Shown here in pieces: positions 43,892-54,475 of a stretch of 64,000 nt of DNA (the first letter of the stretch is position 1; each line of letters starts with the position of its first letter). Origin of the DNA: Eonycteris spelaea (lineage: Eukaryota > Chordata > Mammalia > Chiroptera > Pteropodidae); contig PUFA01000165.1 in NCBI GenBank assembly GCA_003508835.1, positions 1 to 64,000 of the forward strand, written 5' to 3'. The notes under the pieces are model-generated. The model did no database searches and was not told the origin of the DNA. It saw nothing but the letters and a program-made list of their open reading frames with translations. The position numbers were made by a program, and so were the translations under genes.

Positions 43892-44043
43892 AGAATAGCA
43901 CTGCCCAAGAGAACTTTTGTCAATGATAGACATATCCCAGAACTGAGCTATACAATAATGGTAGCCACTAGCTACATGTAGCTACTGAGAGTTTGGCCTG
44001 TGGCTCATACAACTGGGGAACTAATATTTAAATTTAATTCTAG
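43892..44043 (+). repeat. Palindromic-type DNA element, left part
   Basis: 'tagcactgcccaagagaact', 'ggtagccactagctacatgt' with 'agctactgagag' and 'actggggaactaatatttaa' match an old nonautonomous DNA element whose ends mirror each other. Possibly MER63/Blackjack-like; the name is uncertain. It is cut at about 44,043 by a full-length L1. Confidence 0.65.
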
Positions 44044-45480
44044 GATCCCAGGCAAGGTGGCAGAGTAGGCAAATACTGTGCTCTCTCCTTTGACAACCAC
44101 ATCAAAATTACAACTAAATTTTAGAACAACCACTCTTAAGAACCGGAAGACTAGATGAACAGGATCCTATAACTAAGTATATAAAGAAGAAGCCATGTTG
44201 AGACTGGCAAAAGGATCAAAGATACAAAATGGACTTGTCTCTCACTGAAGTGTGGTGGGTAAGAATCAAGAGTGATACCTTGGCTGGGAAGGTACCCCAT
44301 GAGGAGTGAGGGCCCCAGCCCCACACAGGGCTAGCCAGCCTGAAGCACCAGTGCTGGGGAGGGAGTCCCCACAATATCTGGCTGTGAAAGTCAGTGGGGT
44401 CTCTGTCTGGGTAGATGAAAGGCTGCTGTAGACCCAGGTGTACTCTAAGGACCCAAGTACAGACTCACTCATTCACAAATATTTGCCCTAAGCTCCAACA
44501 AAGGGATGACAGCTTGAAAAATGCCAGGGATGTATGGGGAAGAATGGATTTGTCTGGCTTCAAGACCAGAGCTTGAGGGGTAGCTCTGTCCAGGACAGAA
44601 GTATTAGCAGGCTCCATTGTTCCCTTGTTGAGCCCTCACCCCACACAGCAAGCAGGCATGAGCAGGTGCCAAATCTGTGTCTCCATCAACCTAGCTGAAC
44701 AGCTCACCCCATCTTAGTGATTCCCTGAGTCCTCACCACACCCAATTCACATGCCCAGCCGAAGTTCTTTCAGTAGCTATTTCATAAAAGTGGCCAGCGT
44801 TGGCCCATGCTATGGACTTTCTCTCAAAGGTCCACAAACTCCAAGCAAGGAACAGCTGATGTTGGAGTGCACTATATGTCTTGCTAAGCAGCCTTAAGCC
44901 CACTAGTGGCAGCTGGCCTCAGTTTGCAATAAGCCTCTTCCAGGCAAATCCAAAAGCAGGACAGGCAGCTACAAAATGCAGATCACTTTGTAGATCCTAA
45001 CACATGGCCCAAGAGTGGGAACAGGCAGTGACTGACTTGATCTGCACTGGGGCCCCTCACAAGAGGACCCAGAACTAACATACCTGGAGGTAAGCTTCAG
45101 ACTACACCAAAGCACCACTCAATTAACTCCACAAATGACACACCCAGAGGATGGACATGGCAGGGTCCAGAGCTCCACTAAAACAAATCCTGTTCCATGG
45201 TGTCACCCCCACACAACAGATCATTGCTGTAGTTATGACCAGTCCTCACAGCCAGTCAGCCTGAGGTACAATGACACCCACTGATGCGCCAACAGCAGTT
45301 AAGGCTAACAAAAACTGAAGGGCATGCACAACCCACACAAGGGACACCCCTGGAGCACTCAGCTCAGGTGACCAGGGACACTACAATATTGGACTCTATA
45401 GGACAGACACCACTATATAAGTCCACTCTTACAAAATTGGAAGTTGTACTAGGTCTACCTATAGGATACCTAGAAACAAA
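44044..45480 (+). promoter_or_regulatory. L1 5'UTR (internal promoter region)
   Basis: Begins 'ggatcccaggcaaggtggca', which resembles the usual L1 5' start, and continues for about 1.4 kb of relatively GC-rich sequence up to ORF1. In active L1s this region holds the internal promoter. The antisense element ending at 24,728 has a related 5' end ('atcaaaattacaacta' is shared). Promoter function is inferred from family knowledge, and the copy is decayed. Confidence 0.6.
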
Positions 45481-45499
45481 CATAAGGAGTCAGCCAAAA

Positions 45500-45682
45500 T
45501 GAGTAGACAATGAAAACACATCCAAAATGAAATAGGGCAAAACTCCAAAAAAGAATTAAATGAAATGGAAAATAAGCAATTTTTGTAGATACAAAGTTCT
45601 AAACATTAGTTATAAGGATGATTGATGAACTTAGAAAAAAATAGGTGAACTCAGTGAGAACTTTAACAAAAAGATAGGAAAC
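45500..45682 (+). pseudogene. L1 ORF1, N-terminal part (split)
   Basis: Shortly before it, 'gagtcagccaaaatgagtag' resembles the ORF1 start context. Then 'ttaaatgaaatggaaaataa', 'gatgaacttagaaaaaaata' and 'ggtgaactcagtgagaactt' match the N-terminal coiled-coil coding region. Several stops are present. The reading continues after the half-L1 insertion at 47,945. Confidence 0.75.
45669..45682 (+). repeat. Target-site duplication, left copy
   Basis: 'aaaagataggaaac', 14 bp. The right copy at 47,945-47,958 is 'aaaatatagaaaac'. Twelve of 14 bases agree. They flank the half-L1 insertion and lie where ORF1 of the host L1 is continuous in its relatives. Confidence 0.7.
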
Positions 45683-46546
45683 GGGAGGAAAAAATGGTGT
45701 AGATGATAGAGGCTCTGTTCATCTCTCTGGAGACCGTATCAAAGTTGTGACGGAAACAAGGAACAGCAAAGAAAAATCATCTGGGATCTAAATGAACAAG
45801 CCATACAACTAGGGAGAAATCCAAGAAATGAACCTGCAATGGCAGAAGGTAGGGGGTGGCTGCCCGGTCCCAAGAGGCTGAGTGAGATGGAGGCTGCAGC
45901 AACGGCAGTGGCAGGCACCTCTTAAAGGGGCCATGACCACGAGCGGATTTTCACTGTGACGGGCCTGCTCACTCTGAGCACCAGTGCCTGTTCGGCTGTG
46001 CACAGGGGACACGAGGGACTTCCAGGGAGATATTGTCAGAGTGAGGGACTAAGCGAGATGCACTTGGTACAGAAGTGCCGGAAGTATCCATTGTTCCCTG
46101 TTGAGCCCTCTCCCCTACCAGTGAGCCAGACACAGTGCTACCATAGCTGTGACATCATCAAACTGGATAACAGAGTTCACTCCACCCAGAGGATTCCCTG
46201 AAACTCCGCCTCCCCCAACTCGAGCTCTATCCAAGCTGCATCCAGGCAAATCCTCAGCAAGTCAGGTGCGCCTTGCTGAGCAGTGCCTGGACTCACGTTG
46301 GAGACAGCTGGCATTGGTTTCTGGTGTGGCCTTTTGAGGCAACTATAAGCACAGCATCTGTGGATTGCTTGCTGAATCTTGACTGGTAGCCCAGAGGAGT
46401 AGAGGCTTGGGCTAAATTTGGCCTGTAGCCAAACCCCTCACAGGACTGTGCCACTGGACATCTACTTCACAAATCCACACTAATAAGACAAGGAGACTTA
46501 GGAGCTTTGCTTAGTACATAGAAACAGACATGCAAAGGCAGCTAAA

Positions 46547-47415
46547 ATGGGAAGACAAAGAAGTAGAAACTATATGAGAGAACAGAACAGAGATCCAGAA
46601 ATAATGGAATTAAGCAATCTAACAGATGCAGAGTTCAAAGCACTGATTATAAAGATGCTCAATAAACTTTTCAGAAATGTAGAGAACTCCAACAAAGAGA
46701 TAAAAATGGAAATGGAAATGGAAATTATAAGAGGGAACCAGTCTGAAATGGAGAACACATTATCTGAGATGAGAAGTATATTAAATGGAATAAACAAAGT
46801 GAATAAAAAAGAGGATCACATGCCCTATCTAGAGGACAGGAAAGCCAATCAGGACACTAAAACAAATGGCAAGAAAAAGATGCTAAGACTATAAAGATGA
46901 TTTAAGGAGGATATGGAAATATTAAGGCTTCAAATATTCATCTGATTGGTGTAAGTGAAGAAAATCAAGATGTTGAACAGCTGTTTAAAGAAATAATGAT
47001 AAAAACTTCCCTAACCTCGTGAAGGAAATGGACATAAAACCGAGGAAGCTCAGGATTCCAAAAATCAGGGAATTAAAGAGGCCCACACCAAGACACATCA
47101 TAATTAAAATGCCAAAGATTAAATACAAAGAAAGAATAAAAGCTGCAAAATAAAAGCAAATAATTACATATAAGGGAATACCCATATGACTAGCAGCTGA
47201 TTTCTCAAGAGAAACTATGCAGGACAGATGGGCTTGGCCAAAAATATTCAACAGGATGAAGACCCAGGATATACAACCAAGAATAATTTATCCAGCAAAG
47301 CTATCATTTAGAGTTAAGGGCAGATAAAGAGCTTCCCAGACAAAAATAAACTAAAGAATTTATCACCACCAAGCCAGAATTATAGGAAATGTTGGAGGAA
47401 CTTATTGAAGAAGAA
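46547..47415 (+). pseudogene. Half-L1 ORF1 (RNA-binding protein), frame-broken
   Basis: The first 115 codons (46,547-46,894) are open. They start MGRQRSRN, continue with a Glu/Lys-rich region (MELSNLTDAEFKALIIKML) and resemble the N-terminal coiled coil of L1 ORF1 protein. After 46,894 the frame shifts. The RNA-binding and C-terminal regions can still be followed in other frames, with 'cagctgatttctcaagagaa' near 47,195 and 'ccagcaaagctatcatttag' near 47,292, up to about 47,415. Usual ORF1 length is about 300-350 codons. The protein would be a cytoplasmic RNA-binding chaperone; this copy is non-functional. Confidence 0.8.
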
Positions 47416-47439
47416 AAAACATGTATCAAAAACAGTAAT

Positions 47440-47585
47440 AAAGAATTGTAACAACTACATTTCTATCATTAAGTACCTTAAATGGAAAAGAATTAAGTGC
47501 TTTAACCAACAGATGAATAAGAAAACAATACCTCTACATATGAAAAGGAAGGGAATGGAAAAAGATATTGCTGTGATTAACCTAG
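47440..47585 (+). pseudogene. ORF2 stub in the half-L1
   Basis: Compared with the ORF2 start of the host L1 (49,120 onward, 'caataactacacacctatca'), this region has the degraded equivalents 'caactacatttctatcatta' and 'gaataagaaaacaatacctc', then 'gaatggaaaaagatattgct'. It represents about the first 40-60 codons. The 3'UTR follows at once. Confidence 0.65.
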
Positions 47586-47944
47586 AAGGTATTTAAGTCA
47601 GAGAATGATAAACACTATATGATTTCACTTATATGTGGAATTTAAGGAATAAAAAGAACAAATGAATTAAAAACAGACTCATAAATATAGTGGAAAATTT
47701 AATGATGGACAGAGGGGAGGGGTTGGGGAGCTGGAAGAATGAGGTGAAAGGCTAAAGAAGTACAAATTAGTAGCTAATGGATGGTCATGGGGATGGGAAC
47801 AGGGCATAAGGACTGCAATTAGCATTAATACATTGGCTAGGTAGAGGATTAGGGGAGGGAGGGAACAATTGGGGGGATCATTTTAGTAACTATATAGATG
47901 CCTAACCAATGTACTGTACACTTGAAACTAATTAAAAATTTTAA

Positions 47945-47958
47945 AAAATATAGAAAAC
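47945..47958 (+). repeat. Target-site duplication, right copy
   Basis: 'aaaatatagaaaac', directly after the half-L1 A-rich tail and matching 45,669-45,682 at 12 of 14 positions. Confidence 0.7.
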
Positions 47959-48621
47959 ATAAAGAAGAACCAGTCAAAAATGAAGGATATATTAAATTGA
48001 ATCAACGGCATATTAGATGAAGGGAAAGATTGAAATTTGGAAGACAAAGTAGTGGAAAACACCCAAACAGCCAAGCAGAACAGCCCAAAGAAAAAAGAAT
48101 CCAAAAAATAAGGACAATTTAAGGGCCTCTGGGACAACATCAAGCACTATAACATTTGTATCATAGGGGTTCCTGAGAGAGAGGAGAAAGAGCAAAGGAC
48201 TGAAAGCCTAGTTGAAGAAATAAAGACTGAAAACTTCCCTAATCTGGTGAAGGAAATAGACATACATGTCTGTGAAGTGCAGAGAGTCCCAAACATGATG
48301 AATCCAAAGAGGCTCATGCCAAGACACATCATAATTAAAATGTCAAAGGTTAAAAACAAAGAGAGAAGCTTAAAAGTAGCAAGAGAAAAGCAGTTAGCTA
48401 CCTATAAGAGATCTCCCATAAGACTGCCAGCTGATTTATCAACAGAAAATTTGCAAACCAGAAAGGATTGGCACAAAATGTTAAAAGTGATAAAAAGCAA
48501 GGAATTACACTGTATAGCATGGCTATCATTTAGAATCAACAGAGAGATAAAGACCTTCCCGGACAAGAAAAAAAGTAAAGGAATTTATCACCGACCAAAC
48601 CAGTATTATAAGAAATGTTAA
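47959..48621 (+). pseudogene. L1 ORF1, central and C-terminal part (split)
   Basis: After the insertion the coiled coil resumes ('aaagaagaaccagtcaaaaa'). An open stretch of 124 codons at 48,247-48,621 carries the C-terminal region: RHIIIKMSKVKNKERSLKVA is the ARHIIVRF-type RNA-binding segment, followed by YKRSPIRLPADLSTENLQTR and REIKTFPDKKKSKG. This matches the conserved L1 ORF1 RNA-binding and C-terminal domains. The ORF ends at about 48,621. Confidence 0.88.
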
Positions 48622-49119
48622 AGTGACTTTTTAATGATGAAGAACAAAACAAAAAAATTTAAAAATCAAATAGGAAAATATCACAAAGAAAATATTCTCA
48701 CTGGCAAAGACAAACACATAATAAAAGCAGTGGATGAACCAACCATAAAGCTAGTACAAAGGTTAAAAAGCAAAAGTAGGAAGATCATGTGTAATTACAA
48801 AGTCAATCAAGAGATATCCAGAAACACACAAAAGAAGTTAAAAAGAATGACAAAAACATAAACTGGGAGAGAGGTAAAAATTATATTGATTTTAGAATGT
48901 GTTCAAACTTAAGCAATCATCAACTTAAAACATACTGCTATAAACATAGCTTGATATATATGAAGTGCATGATAACCATAAATCAAAAATCTGTAAGAGT
49001 TATACAAGGACTAAAGAGAAAAGAATCCAAACACCACACTGCAGAAATTCATCTATATACAAGAGAAGAGAGCAAGAGAATAAGAGAGAAACAGAGAAGA
49101 ACTATTGGAAAACAATAAA

Positions 49120-52100
49120 ATGGCAATAACTACACACCTATCAATAATTATTTTAAATGTAAATCAAAAGGACCTAGGGTGGCTAAATGGATAAGAAAAC
49201 GAGACCTTTACGCATGCTGCCTACAAGAGACTCACTTCAGTTCAAAAGACACACACAGACTAAAAGTAAAGGCATGACAAAAGATATTTCATGCAAATTA
49301 AAACAACAACAAAAAGCTTGGGTAGCAATGCTTATATCAGACAAAACAGACTAAGACAATAGCTGTAACAGGAGACAAAAAAGGAGCCCCTAAATATACA
49401 AAGAAAATATTGACATACATAATTGAGAGATCCACAGTAATAGAGTAATAATAGGGGACTTTGACACTCTGTTGACATCAATAGATAGACTATCCAGACA
49501 GAATATCAATAAGGAAAGAATAACTTTAAGTGACACAATAGAGCAGATTAATTTAATTGATGTTTTTAGAACATTTCACTCAAAAGCAGCAGAATATACA
49601 TTGTTTTCAAGTGCATCTTGAAATATTTTTAAGGATGGATCATGTTAGGCCACAAAAACAAATCTCAATAAATTTAAGAAGACTTAAAGTGTCTTCTATG
49701 ACCACAATGCTATAAAACTAGAAATCAATTACAAGATGAAAATGAAAAACACACAAATATGTGGAGGCTAAATACCATGGTGCTAAATTATGAATGAATT
49801 AACAATGAGGTCAAGGAAGATATCAAAGTATCCTTTGAGACAAGTGAAAATGGAATACAATGACCCCAAATCTGTAGGAAGCCACCAAAGCAGTCCTAAG
49901 AGGGAAATTCATAGCAATACAGGCCTACCTCAAGAAACAAGAAAAATCTCAAATAAACAATCTAACTTTACACCTAAAGGAAATAGAAAAAGAACGAACA
50001 AAGCCCAACGTGAATGGAAGCAAGGAAATAATAAAGATCAGAGCAGAAATAAGTGAAATAAAAACAAAAATACATTACAAAAGATCTATAAACCCGAGTT
50101 GGATAAGCAAAATTGATAAACCTTTAACCAGACTCATCAAGAAAAAGAGAGAGGATCCAAATGAAGAAAATCAAATGAAAGAGAAGTAATGGCTGACACT
50201 ACAGAAATACAAAGGATTATAAGAAAATACTATGGACAGTTATATAGCAACAAATTCAACAACCTGGAAGAAATGGATAAATTCCTAGAAATACACAATC
50301 TTCTAAAATTGAATAAAGAAGAAACAGAAAATCCTTACAAACTGATAACTACTAATGAAATTGAATCAGTAATAAAACATGCCCAGCAAATAAAAATTTT
50401 GGACCAGATGGCTTTACAGGTGAAATTTACCAAATATTCTAAGGATTAACATCTACTTTTCTCAAACTATTTCAAAAATATGAAGAGGCAAGAAGGCTTC
50501 TAAGCTCATTTTATAGGCCAGCATTGCCCTGATACCAAAACTAAGCAAAACTAAGATACCAAAACTAAAACTAAACAAACCTGATACCAAAGACATTACA
50601 AAAGGTCCTCAACAAAATATTAGCAAACAGAATTAAGCAATACATTAAAAAAATAAAACATCGTGATCAACTGAGATTTATTCCTGGGATGTAAGCTTGG
50701 TTTAATATTCATAAATGAATTAATGTAGAAATCAATAGATGCAGAAAAAGCATTTGACAAAATCCAACACCCATTTATGAGACTGCTCAGCAAAGTAGAA
50801 ATAGAAGCAACATACCTCAACATAATAAAGACCATAAATGACAAATCCACAGCTAATATCATACGCAAAACTAAAAAGCTAAAAATGTCTTCCTTAGGAC
50901 CAGGAATAAGACTAGGATATCCACTTTCACCACTTCTATTAAACATAGTATCGGAAGTTCTAACCATAGAAATCAGACAAAAAAAGAAAATAAAAGGCAT
51001 TCAAATGGAAAGGAAGAAGTAAAACTGTCATTATTTGCAAATCACATGATACTATATAAAGAAAACCCTAAAGATCCCACCAAAAACCTGTTAAAACTGA
51101 TAAATGAATTCAATAAAGTAGCTGGATTAAAATTAATATTCAGAAATTTGTTGTATTTTATACACTAATAACAAACTATCAGAAAGAAAAAATAAGAAAA
51201 CAATCTCATTTACAATTGCATCAAAAACTACTTAGGAATAAGTTTAAACAAGGAGTTAAAAGATTCGCATTTAGAAAATTATAAGACACTGAAGAAAGAA
51301 ATTGAAGAATACACAAATAAATGGAAGCATATACTGTGCTCGTTAGTATGAACATCGTTAAAATGTTCATACTACCCAAAGCAATCTATAGAGTCAATGC
51401 AATCCCTCTCAAAATAACAATGGCATTTTAAACAGAACTCAAAACAATAATCCTAAAATTTATGTGGAGCCACAAAAGATCCTGAATGGCCACAGAAATC
51501 TTGAGAAAGGATAAAATTGGAAGTATTACACTACTTGAGATCAAACTATCCTACTAGGCTATAGTATCAGAACAGCATGGTACTGGCATAATGGAATAGA
51601 ATAGAGAGTTCAGAAATAAACCCAAACCTATATGGTCAATTAATCTACAACAAAGGAGTTAAGAATATACAATGGATTAAAGATAGTCTATTCAAAAAAG
51701 GGTGTTGAGAAAACTACACAAGCACATGCACAAAAGATGAAACTAGACAACTTTCTTGCACCATATGCAAAAATAAACTCAAAATAAAGTTTAAAGTTAG
51801 ACCTAAAACCATAAAACCACTAGAAAAAAATATAGGCAGTAAACTGAGATCAGTGTTAGCAAAACCTTTTTTAGATATGTTACCTTGGGCAGGGGAAACA
51901 AAAGAAAAAATAAACAAATGGAAACCACATGAAACTAAAAAAATTTTTGCAGAGTTTAGGAAACCATGAACAAAATGAAAAGACAACCTACTGAGTGGGA
52001 GAAGATATTTGCTAATGATATATCCATTAAGGAGTTAATATCCAAAATATATAAAGAATGCATACAACTTAACATCCCAAATAATCTGATTTTAAAAGGG

Positions 52101-52450
52101 GCAGAGGACCTGAATTGACCTTTCTCCAAAGAGGACATACATTTTAGATGGCTAATAGACATATAAAAAAAATGCTCAATGTCATTGATCAAATGAAATG
52201 AAAATTAAAACCACAACGGGATATCATCTTATACCTGTCAGAATGACTATCTTCAAAGTAAACAAACAAATGCTGGTGAAAATGTGGAGAAAAAGGAACC
52301 CTCCTGCACTGTTGGTGGGATGGCAAACTGGTACAGCCCCTATGGAAAACAGTACAGAGTTCCTCAAAAAAATAAAAATAGAACTACCATACGACCCAGC
52401 AATTCCACGTCTGGGTATTTATCTGAAGAAACCTAAAACACTAACTTGAA
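49120..52450 (+). pseudogene. L1 ORF2 (endonuclease and reverse transcriptase), decayed
   Basis: Starts ATG GCA ATA ACT at 49,120. The endonuclease domain covers about 49,120-49,800; its SDH motif reads YDH at 49,697-49,705, so the Asp and His are kept and the Ser lost. The reverse transcriptase holds an open stretch of 81 codons at 50,777-51,022 with [11 protein letters not shown] and [16 protein letters not shown], the conserved fingers/palm region. The catalytic FADD box at 51,034-51,045 reads FANH, so both aspartates are gone. The C-terminal region ends with LPYDPAIPRLGIYLKKPK (to 52,449). Many stops and frameshifts. The protein would nick DNA and copy its own RNA into the genome; this copy cannot. 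Confidence 0.92.
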
Positions 52451-53036
52451 AAGATATGTGCACCCCTGTGTTCATTGCAGCATTATTTACAATAGTCAAG
52501 ATATGAAAGCAACCTAAGTGTCCAATGATAGATGAATTGATACAGAAGAGGTGGTACATATATACTATGGATTATTAACTCTGCCATAAACCAGAATAAA
52601 ATCTTGCCATTTGCAACAACATGGATAGACCTAAAGGGTATTATGCTAAGGGAAGTGAGTCAGACAGAGAAAGACAGATACTATATGATTTCATTTATAT
52701 GTGAATTCTAAAAACATAAATAAATGAACAAACAAAACAGAAACAAATGCATAGATACAGAGAATAAATTATCGCCAGATGAGAGGAAAGTTGGGGGGCT
52801 GGGTGAAAAGGGTGAAGGGATTAAGAAGCACAAATTGGCAGTTACAATAGTCTTGGAGATATAAAGTATAGCATAGGGAACATAGTCAATTGTATTATAA
52901 TAACTATATATTGTATCAGATGGGTACTAGACTTATGGAGGAATCGCCTCATAAATTATATAAATGTCTAATCACTATGTCTACACCTAAAACTAATATA
53001 ATATTGGATGTCAACTGGAATTGAAAAAATTTTTAA
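52451..53036 (+). repeat. L1 3'UTR
   Basis: 'ttcattgcagcattatttac', 'gatgggtactagacttatgg' and 'aatgtctaatcactatgtct' match the 3' end of the truncated L1 at 10.0-10.9 kb, so both belong to one subfamily. The end is AT-rich without a long pure A-tail. Confidence 0.85.
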
Positions 53037-53039
53037 TTT

Positions 53040-53095
53040 TTTCAAGTTGTTCAATTTTAATATTTTCAAGTTTAAATAGTCACATGTGTTTAATA
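53040..53095 (+). repeat. Palindromic-type DNA element, right part
   Basis: 'caagtttaaatagtcacatg' followed by 'tgtttaat' continues the element cut at 44,043. In the consensus I remember, an AT-rich centre leads to 'tttaaatagccacatgtggc'. The outer right end is missing or diverged. Confidence 0.5.
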
Positions 53096-53099
53096 AATA

Positions 53100-53440
53100 C
53101 TTCATCAGTGTAGGAAATCTATAATCTAGTAATTAAATTCCACAACTATGTTTTCTTAAGCACCATCCATGTTCAAGGTATGGTGAAAGCACTGCAAGAT
53201 AGAGAACTACTGAGTAGTATACTCATTTCTGCAAGAACCTTCCAATACATTATAGTAAAAGAAATAAGGTAAATTCCCTAATCATTTTAATGTAATTGCT
53301 AAACCAGTTGCAATGCAATGAGAATTTTGAGAAAGAAATATATTTTAGTAATATGGTTGGAATGGTCAGAAGTGGATTCATGGAGAAGATGACATCAGAG
53401 AAGACTTTTTAAAAAAAATTAGAAATCATGGCCTTGATTA
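53100..53440. other. Unassigned DNA
   Basis: About 340 bp, AT-rich, with no recognised repeat or gene. Confidence 0.3.
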
Positions 53441-53454
53441 TTATATTTTTTAAT

Positions 53455-54185
53455 TTCGTTTTGTTTTGTTAATTTTATTTTGGAGTTTGTTTTTTGTTTT
53501 TGTTTTTAGTACACTTTACTTTTTAGAGCAATTTTAGGTTCCCACCAAAACTAAGCAGAAAGAATTCCCATATATCAACTGTCTCCACACATGCACAGCC
53601 TCCCCCACTATCCGCATCCTACACCAGATCGGTACAATTGATAAACCTACAGTGACACATCATTATCACTCAAAGTCCATAGTTTACATTAGAGTTCACT
53701 CTTGGTGGTGTACATTCTATGGGTTTAGAAGAATGTGTAATGACGTTATCCAAAAATCCTCTGTCTTCTACCTATTCATCTCTTTCCCGCCACCTTACCC
53801 CCCACAATTGACAAACAAAGATCTTTCCACTGTCTGTGTAGGTTTGCCTTTTCTAGAATTTCATATGTTTTGATTGTCTTCTTTCACTTAGTGATATGCA
53901 TTAAAACTCCTTCATGTTTTTCATGGCTTGATAGCTTATTTCTTTTTAGTGCTAAATAATATTCCATTGTCTAGATGTATCACAGTTTACTTATCCATTC
54001 ATGTACTGAAGTTCATCTTGGCTGCTTCCAAGTTTTGGTAACTATGAATAAAGTTGTTATAAAAATCTGTGTGCAGGTTTTTGTGTGGATATGTTTCCAG
54101 TTCATTTGAGTAAATACCCAGGCGCACAATTGCTAAATTGTATGGCAAAAATATGCTTAGTTTTGTAAGAAAAAGCCAAACTGCA
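53455..54185 (-). repeat. L1M 3' end, antisense
   Basis: 'gagcaattttaggttcccac', 'cacatgcacagcctccccca', 'catagtttacattagagttc', 'taaataatattccattgtct' and 'gagtaaatacccaggcgcac' are in the order of an antisense L1M 3' region, about 730 bp. A TTTTG-rich stretch opens it at 53,458-53,508. Confidence 0.9.
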
Positions 54186-54224
54186 GAAGATGCTTTTTTA
54201 AACTCACATAATAATGATGATTAT

Positions 54225-54475
54225 AATTATAATTATTATTATTATTTCATTTATTGACTACTTGCTTTGAACTAAGAACTTCACATATAATTAACTTACT
54301 TAATTTAATCCTCATTACTCTATAAAGCAGATGTTTTTAACCCATTTTACAGATAAGTAAATGGAGGCTTCAAGAGAGTAATGATTACTCAGGGGCCCAT
54401 AGCTCCCAAATAGAAACGGAATTCAAACCCAGGTCTGTCTCACTCCAAAGCCTTTGTCCTTTAGTACTATATCAA
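54225..54475 (-). repeat. MIR, antisense, near complete
   Basis: After a short (ATT)n run: 'tttattgactacttgctttg', 'cttaatttaatcctcattac', 'cccattttacagataagtaa' and 'gaattcaaacccaggtctgt'. This covers almost the whole 260-bp MIR in reverse. Confidence 0.9.

Larger units (their letters stand above)
45683..47944 (+). mobile_element. Half-L1 (HAL1-like) element, 2.26 kb
   Basis: Has its own 5'UTR (about 45,683-46,540, different from the host L1 5'UTR), ORF1 (46,547 to about 47,415), a stub of ORF2 (about 47,440-47,580, 'caactacatttctatcatta' and 'agaattaagtgctttaacca') and a 3'UTR that resumes at about 47,590 ('aagtcagagaatgataaaca') and ends in an A-rich tail. Reverse transcriptase is absent. 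An imperfect 14-bp duplication flanks it. HAL1 elements are known as L1 derivatives with ORF1 only, mobilised by L1 in trans. Whether this copy belongs to a named HAL1 family needs a search. Confidence 0.8.
44044..53036 (+). mobile_element. Essentially full-length L1 with a nested half-L1
   Basis: In order: 5'UTR (44,044 to about 45,480), start of ORF1 (about 45,500-45,682), a 2.26 kb insertion (45,683-47,944), rest of ORF1 (47,959-48,621), inter-ORF region, ORF2 (49,120 to about 52,450) and 3'UTR ending at about 53,036 with 'gatgggtactagacttatgg'. Without the insertion it is about 6.7 kb, the usual length of a complete mammalian L1. It is dead: stops and frameshifts break both ORFs and the reverse-transcriptase FADD box reads FANH. 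It lies inside a palindromic DNA element whose halves flank it. Confidence 0.88.

Noticed and set aside
50620..51000. 126-codon minus-strand frame
   Set aside because: Antisense shadow of the L1 reverse-transcriptase region.
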